Shown: piece after piece, positions 59,531-64,000 of the stretch
Layout: each line of letters starts with the position of its first letter
Position numbering within the stretch: the stretch's first letter is position 1
Assembly (NCBI GenBank): GCA_963730685.1
Contig: CAVSSP010000001.1
Location: 992,001-1,056,000 of the forward strand
Origin: Bog-756 sp963730685
Lineage (GTDB): Bacteria; Actinomycetota; Acidimicrobiia; Acidimicrobiales; RAAP-2
Reading direction: 5' to 3'
DNA length: 64,000 nucleotides
Translations under genes and position numbers: made by a program
Notes under the pieces: generated by a model
Told to the model about the DNA's origin: nothing
The model's database searches: none
What the model saw: only the letters and a program-made list of their open reading frames with translations

Positions 59531-61024
59531 ATGACCACCACATCATCTTCATCCACCCAGTCCGAACTGGGGAGCGAGCCGCGGATGCTCATCGACGGCG
59601 CGCTCGTCGAGTCCTCCTCCGGCGCCGGGTTCGACAACATCAACCCGGCCACCGAAGAGGTGATCGGCCAGACCACCGATGCCAGCGCCGCCGACATGGA
59701 CCGGGCCATCGCCGCGGCCCGGCGCGCGTTCGACGAGACCGGGTGGGCCACCGACCGGGCCCTTCGCCAGCGCTGTCTCCGCCAGCTGCACGACGCCATC
59801 GTCGGCGAGCGGGAGCTGTTCCGCTCGGAGCTGGTGGCCGAGGTGGGCACGCCGGTGATGGTGACCACCATGGCCCAGCTCGACGCGCCCCTCGAGGACG
59901 GCCTCCTGTGGCCGGCCGAGGAGATCGACCGCTTCCAGTGGGAGCGGCCCCTGCCCGACAACAACGCCTTCGGCCAGCCGAGCTGGATGAAGGTGGTCAA
60001 AGAGCCCGTGGGCGTGGTCGGGGCCATCCTCCCGTGGAACTACCCCTTCGAGATCATCATCGCCAAACTGGGACAGGCCCTGGCCACCGGCAATTCCATG
60101 GTCATCAAGCCCGCCCCGGACACCCCGTGGAGCGCCACCCGGATCGGTCGCCTGATCGCCGAGAACACCGACATCCCGGCCGGGATCGTCAACGTGGTCC
60201 CGTCCTCGGACCACCTGATCGGCGAGCAGCTGGTGACCGACCCGCGGGTGGACATGATCTCGTTCACCGGGTCCACCGCCACCGGCCGTCGCATCATGGC
60301 CGCCGGCGCCCCCACCCTCAAGCGGCTCTTCCTCGAGCTGGGGGGCAAGTCGGCCGACATCATCCTGGAGGACGGGGACGTGGCCACCAAGATGGCCTTC
60401 CTCGGCTTCATGTGCATGCACGCCGGGCAGGGCTGCGCCATGCTCACCCGCAGCCTCATCCACCAGTCCCGCTACGACGAGGCGGTGGAACTGGCCAAGG
60501 TGTCGATGGAGGGTGTCACCTATGGGGACCCCACCGACCCCGGCGTGATCCAGGGGCCCCAGGTCAGCGCCAAACAGCGGGATCGGGTCATGGGCTACAT
60601 CGACAAGGGCGTGGCCGAGGGGGCCCGCCTGGTCACCGGTGGCCACCGTCCGGCCCATCTCCCGAAGGGCTACTTCGTGGAGCCGACCCTCTTCGCCGAC
60701 GTGGACAACTCCATGACCATCGCCCAAGAGGAGATCTTCGGCCCCGTTCTGGTGCTGATCCCCTTCAAGGACGACGACGACGCCGTCCGGATCGCCAACG
60801 ACAGTGTCTACGGCCTCTCCGGCGGGGTGACCTCGGCCTCCGAGGAGCGGGCCCTGGCCGTGGCCTCCCGGATCCGATCCGGCACGGTCTCGGTCAACGG
60901 TGGCGTCTACTACAGCCCCATGTCGCCCTTCGGTGGCTACAAGGCCAGCGGCATCGGACGCCAGAACGGTATCGAGGGATTCGAGCAGTACCTCGAGACC
61001 AAGACCATCGCCGTCGGGAAGTAG
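59531..61024 (+). CDS. NAD(P)-dependent aldehyde dehydrogenase
   Basis: Second aldehyde dehydrogenase, 497 aa. Key blocks are ILPWNYPFEI, TGSTATGRRI, LELGGKSADI (Glu) and HAGQGCAMLTRS (catalytic Cys), with IAQEEIFGPVL near the end. ATG 59531 follows AGGAGGGTC. It is probably expressed with the sulfotransferase, although the repeat array between them could hold its own promoter. It could finish oxidation of an aldehyde released from the sulfated or hydroxylated substrate. Confidence 0.9.
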   Translation: MTTTSSSSTQSELGSEPRMLIDGALVESSSGAGFDNINPATEEVIGQTTDASAADMDRAIAAARRAFDETGWATDRALRQRCLRQLHDAIVGERELFRSELVAEVGTPVMVTTMAQLDAPLEDGLLWPAEEIDRFQWERPLPDNNAFGQPSWMKVVKEPVGVVGAILPWNYPFEIIIAKLGQALATGNSMVIKPAPDTPWSATRIGRLIAENTDIPAGIVNVVPSSDHLIGEQLVTDPRVDMISFTGSTATGRRIMAAGAPTLKRLFLELGGKSADIILEDGDVATKMAFLGFMCMHAGQGCAMLTRSLIHQSRYDEAVELAKVSMEGVTYGDPTDPGVIQGPQVSAKQRDRVMGYIDKGVAEGARLVTGGHRPAHLPKGYFVEPTLFADVDNSMTIAQEEIFGPVLVLIPFKDDDDAVRIANDSVYGLSGGVTSASEERALAVASRIRSGTVSVNGGVYYSPMSPFGGYKASGIGRQNGIEGFEQYLETKTIAVGK

Positions 61025-61066
61025 GTCGGCGACTGCTGGAGCCGCCCCTGTGGGCGCTCGGGCAGC

Positions 61067-61780
61067 TCAGACGGGCTCCTGCACCGGAGGCTCGGTGCCG
61101 GCGGGGGCGGGTGCGACGAGGAGCGCCGCCACCTGGGAGGGGTCGACGTCGAGCGCGCTCAGACAGAATCGCATCACCTGCCCCCTCGTCTCCCGACGGG
61201 GGAGCGGGAACCCCATCCAGCGCTGCTCGACGACGCCGGAAACGACATGGTGGATTGCCTTGGCGTCGCCAACCGGCTCGATCCCTTTGAAGACCCCGGT
61301 GGTCAACCCTCGGGCCAGCTGTTCGATGAGCGGCTCCAGTGTGCGGTTGAAGGCCGGCTCCAACTGCCTGGGGAACTGCCGACTGGCTCGGACGGCCTCT
61401 TCGGTGAGGGGTCGAAGGCTGGCGGCAAGGCGTTGGTCGAAGCCCAGTTCGAGACGAGCGTCTATCCATGCCATGACCCCCTCGATGGGATTGGAGGCAT
61501 CCCTCATTCGACTGTTGAGCCGTTTCGCTTCGCGCTCGGCTTCTTCGGCGAACACGGCCAGAGCCACTTCGTCCTTCGATGCGAAGTGCCGGTAGAAGGC
61601 CCTGGTTCCCAGTCCGGACTCCTCCAGGACCTCGTTCAGGGTGAACCCGGACCCGTTCTTGTTCAGCAGAATTTGCCGGGCCACCGCGATGAGGAGCTCG
61701 GATTCGTCCTCCCTGCTCGAGGTGGTCGCCCCCCTCCGGGACTCCTTGGGTGCCGAAGCCCGCTTCGCCGGTTTTGCCAT
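61067..61780 (-). CDS. TetR-family regulator
   Basis: TetR-type protein of about 237 aa. After a Lys/Arg-rich N-terminus the HTH reads FTLNEVLEESGLGTRAFYRH followed by FASKDE. ATG 61780 was chosen; GTG 61789 is possible. Convergent with the aldehyde dehydrogenase gene. A palindrome CCCACCTGGTGGG upstream (61877-61889) may be its own operator. Ligand unknown. Confidence 0.8.
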   Translation of the reverse strand: MAKPAKRASAPKESRRGATTSSREDESELLIAVARQILLNKNGSGFTLNEVLEESGLGTRAFYRHFASKDEVALAVFAEEAEREAKRLNSRMRDASNPIEGVMAWIDARLELGFDQRLAASLRPLTEEAVRASRQFPRQLEPAFNRTLEPLIEQLARGLTTGVFKGIEPVGDAKAIHHVVSGVVEQRWMGFPLPRRETRGQVMRFCLSALDVDPSQVAALLVAPAPAGTEPPVQEPV

Positions 61781-61876
61781 CAGGGACACCAGAGGGCCGG
61801 GGGGCACCAGGGCGGCCGGAGAATTTCCCGAGTGCCGGCGGAGGCCTCGTGGACACGCGACAAGTGAGGAGAACAT

Positions 61877-61889
61877 CCCACCTGGTGGG
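61877..61889. promoter_or_regulatory. Candidate TetR operator
   Basis: CCCACC-T-GGTGGG is a perfect 13-bp palindrome about 97 bases upstream of the TetR start, between the TetR and RNase D genes. Autorepression is inference. Confidence 0.4.
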
Positions 61890-61975
61890 TATCGACGGAC
61901 ACGGGCCCAAGTTACTCGCCGTACCAACGGCCAAGCGATCCTGCACGGTCCCGAGGACCGCGTGCGAGGCGGGCG

Positions 61976-63178
61976 TCAGGCCGACGTCACGCCGCCGGGC
62001 TCCGTCGCCGTCCCGTCAGGAATGCGAGAACGCGCCTCGAGCACCAATCGCCCGTCGGGATCGAAGGCGGCGGCGGCGTCCCCTGAGAGCAACCGGCGAA
62101 GGGGATCGCCGGCGATGGACCCGCGCCAGCCCCGGTCGAGCCGGCTGGGCTCGCCGGTCACCAGCAGGGTGATGTCCATCCGGGTGGCCAGCAGGCTGTG
62201 GTCGAACTGCAGCTCGTCGGCGATCTGGCGGACCAGGCCGGTGCATACCGCCACCGCCGCCTGGGACGCTCTGGAGTCCACCACGTCGGGTGGGAGCCTG
62301 AGCTGGTCCGAGGACAGACTCCGTCCACGTTCGACGGCATCGAGGATCTCGGCGGCCGCTCCCTTGGCCAGGTGCCGGGTGTCGACGCCCCGGAGCCGTT
62401 CGAGCTCCACACGGTTGCGCGGTGGCCGCTGGGCGATGGTGAGGATCGCCAGATCCGACAGCACACTCCGGCGGGGCCGGTCGACCCCGGCCGCCCGCTG
62501 CTCCCGCCACGCCGCCACCTCCTGGGCCACCCCCCGTGAGCGCCCGGTGAGCTTGCGCACGTCCCCCGCCTTCCACCATGCCTCCTCCGGCACCACCTGG
62601 CGCCGTCGGCCGGCGAGCACCTCGGCGCACTCCTCGATGGCCCAGGCGAGCCGGCCCCGCTCCTCGAGCTGGTCGACCATGGAAGCACGCAGCGCCAGCA
62701 GGTAACGGACGTCCCCCTCGGCGTAGGCGAGCTGGCTCGACGGAATGGGCCGGTGCAGCCAGTCGGACAGCTGGTCCGTCTTGGGGAGGATGATCCCGAG
62801 GACCTGTTCGACCAACCGCGCCAGCGACGGCGTGGACATTCCGAGGAAGCCGGCGGCGATCTGGGTGTCGAACACCGTGGACGGAGCCGCCCCACAGGCG
62901 GCCCGGAGCACGTCGACGTCCTGGCCGGCGGCGTGGGCGACGGCGGTGCCCGGTCCGGCGAAGAGCCGGCCCAGGGGCGAGGGATCGACAGCCAGGGGAT
63001 CCACCAGGACCACCTGGTCCGCCCACCCCAGTTGGATGAGGGCCAATTTGGGCCAGTACGTGCGCTCGGTGTGGAACTCGGTGTCGACGGCGTAGAGCTC
63101 CTCCCCGCCCAACTCGTCGCAGAGTGTCTCCAACCGGTCGGAGTCCGAGATCATGACGGGCGAGGCGGCGGAACTCAC
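61976..63178 (-). CDS. rnd: Ribonuclease D
   Basis: RNase D-type 3'-5' exoribonuclease of 400 aa for tRNA and small-RNA trimming. DEDD-type residues are in YAVDTEFHTE, HAAGQDVDVL, and LAYAEGDVRYLLAL, and an HRDC-like helical region follows. GTG 63178 has a minus-strand TACGTT (63186-63191) 7 bases upstream, so the mRNA is probably leaderless. Ordinary housekeeping gene, divergent from the monooxygenase. Confidence 0.9.
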   Translation of the reverse strand: MSSAASPVMISDSDRLETLCDELGGEELYAVDTEFHTERTYWPKLALIQLGWADQVVLVDPLAVDPSPLGRLFAGPGTAVAHAAGQDVDVLRAACGAAPSTVFDTQIAAGFLGMSTPSLARLVEQVLGIILPKTDQLSDWLHRPIPSSQLAYAEGDVRYLLALRASMVDQLEERGRLAWAIEECAEVLAGRRRQVVPEEAWWKAGDVRKLTGRSRGVAQEVAAWREQRAAGVDRPRRSVLSDLAILTIAQRPPRNRVELERLRGVDTRHLAKGAAAEILDAVERGRSLSSDQLRLPPDVVDSRASQAAVAVCTGLVRQIADELQFDHSLLATRMDITLLVTGEPSRLDRGWRGSIAGDPLRRLLSGDAAAAFDPDGRLVLEARSRIPDGTATEPGGVTSA

Positions 63179-63294
63179 CGACAGGAACGTACTCCACCAG
63201 GGAACTTCGGGTTGGCGGGTCGGCCGTCAGCCGGTGGATCTCTTCGCCGCGTCACTCCGAAGCGGAGAACGAGAGTTGTCCTAGTATTGCCCGC

Positions 63295-64000
63295 ATGTCC
63301 GGATCCACGCATACGCCGGCGAGCTACGACCCCGAGGCCGTCCGCGCCAAGTACCTCGCCGAGCGCGACAAGCGGCTGGTGCCCAACCGCGCCGACATCC
63401 GGGACTTGCGGACCGACGAGCACTTCGCCCGCTACCGCGACGACCCGTTCACGCCGCTCGTCGAGCGGGACCCGGTCGCCGACGAGGCCGACGTCGTGAT
63501 CGTGGGCGGAGGGATCGCCGGGGTCCTCGCCGGTGCCCGCCTCCGCCAGGCCGGGCTCGACCGCATCCGCATCGTCGACCAGGCGGGTGGGATCGGGGGC
63601 ACCTGGTACTGGAACCGCTACCCGGGAGTGATGTGCGACGTCGAGTCGCACATCTACCTCCCCATGCTCGAGGAGCTCGACTACATCCCGTCTCAGCGCT
63701 ACGCGTTCGGTGAGGAGATCCGGCGTCACCTGGTGGCGGTCGCAGACCGGTTCGACCTGGTGGACGATGCCCTGTTCCACACCGGGGTCACGCGTGCCAC
63801 CTGGCAGGAGGATGCCGCCCGGTGGCTGATCGAAACCGACCGTGGCGACCAGGTCACCTGCCGCTGGTACGTGTTGGCCGTCGGGATCCTGAATCTCTTG
63901 AAACTGCCCACCATCCCGGGCATGGAGGACTTTGCCGGGCGGTCGTTCCACACGGGCCGGTGGGACTACGAGTACACCGGCGGCGGACCGGGCGAGCCCC
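63295..64000 (+). CDS. Baeyer-Villiger-type flavin monooxygenase (partial)
   Basis: The first 235 or so residues of a type I flavin monooxygenase; it runs off the window. FAD-binding GGGIAGVLAGARLRQAG, then GGTWYWNRYPGVMCDVES, and the Baeyer-Villiger fingerprint FAGRSFHTGRWDY (FxGxxxHxxxW) are visible, ahead of the NADPH-binding loop that lies outside. Such enzymes insert oxygen next to ketones, including steroid ketones. ATG 63295 is 7 bases after a TAGTAT -10 (63282-63287), so the mRNA is probably leaderless. Confidence 0.85.
   Translation, partial: MSGSTHTPASYDPEAVRAKYLAERDKRLVPNRADIRDLRTDEHFARYRDDPFTPLVERDPVADEADVVIVGGGIAGVLAGARLRQAGLDRIRIVDQAGGIGGTWYWNRYPGVMCDVESHIYLPMLEELDYIPSQRYAFGEEIRRHLVAVADRFDLVDDALFHTGVTRATWQEDAARWLIETDRGDQVTCRWYVLAVGILNLLKLPTIPGMEDFAGRSFHTGRWDYEYTGGGPGEP

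Overview
The window is GC-rich DNA with long open frames on both strands and many GTG starts. Its gene content is typical of Actinomycetota: a DUF222/13E12-type HNH protein, F420/PPOX-type flavin-fold enzymes, an Ltp thiolase/DUF35 operon like that of sterol-degrading mycobacteria and rhodococci, a CysNC fusion, and many SDR, P450 and TetR genes. Many genes have a TANNNT -10 box 6 to 8 bases before the start codon, which points to leaderless mRNAs. A class such as Acidimicrobiia would fit, but the sequence alone does not prove it.

Layout. 1-17.1 kb: mixed housekeeping and envelope genes (hotdog thioesterase, FTR1 iron permease behind a DtxR/IdeR-like box, HdeD-like protein, MFS-TetR drug-export operon, CmoB-like methyltransferase, a small orphan leaderless gene, a frameshifted ABC exporter, dehydrogenases, PPOX proteins). 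17.2-24.9 kb: tyrosine phosphatase, sulfatase, and a four-gene DUF35/DUF35/Ltp/Ltp operon behind a KstR-like box. 24.9-29.2 kb: phosphoesterase lipoprotein, ferredoxin, gltX, YdcF, then tRNA-Gln(CTG) and tRNA-Glu(CTC). 29.2-43.5 kb: an accessory island that begins exactly at the 3' end of tRNA-Glu. 43.7-61 kb: a catabolic or biosynthetic cluster (two P450s, two aldehyde dehydrogenases, SDR, acyl-CoA ligase, APH-type kinase, Zn alcohol dehydrogenase, CysD, CysNC, sulfotransferase, TetR regulators). 61-64 kb: TetR, RNase D and the start of a Baeyer-Villiger-type monooxygenase.

The most unusual structure is at 29,137-32,430. Two perfect 44-bp copies of the 3' part of tRNA-Glu lie downstream of the intact gene, and a fourth, degenerate junction follows. 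Together they cut the region into units of about 0.85 kb. The first three units each hold one toxin-antitoxin pair (HigBA, BrnT/RHH-like, VapBC). The fourth holds a small autoregulated-looking HTH gene and an IS110-like remnant. Units 1, 3 and 4 also carry a shared, diverged repeat containing AAACCCAACATT. This looks like an array of very small mobile units inserted at the tRNA-Glu 3' end, with no recombinase gene visible in the window.

In the 43.7-61 kb cluster, three promoters share the same 26-bp TTTACA...TGTAA operator (upstream of a P450, an SDR and a TetR gene), which suggests one TetR-controlled regulon. CysD and CysNC make PAPS beside a PAPS-dependent sulfotransferase, and a kinase overlaps an acyl-CoA ligase. 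One reading is that a hydroxyl group introduced by a P450 is sulfated or phosphorylated before further breakdown; this is inference. Two genes (ABC exporter, APH kinase) have single-base frameshifts that could be real or sequencing errors. All functions are read from sequence features alone; no database search was possible.
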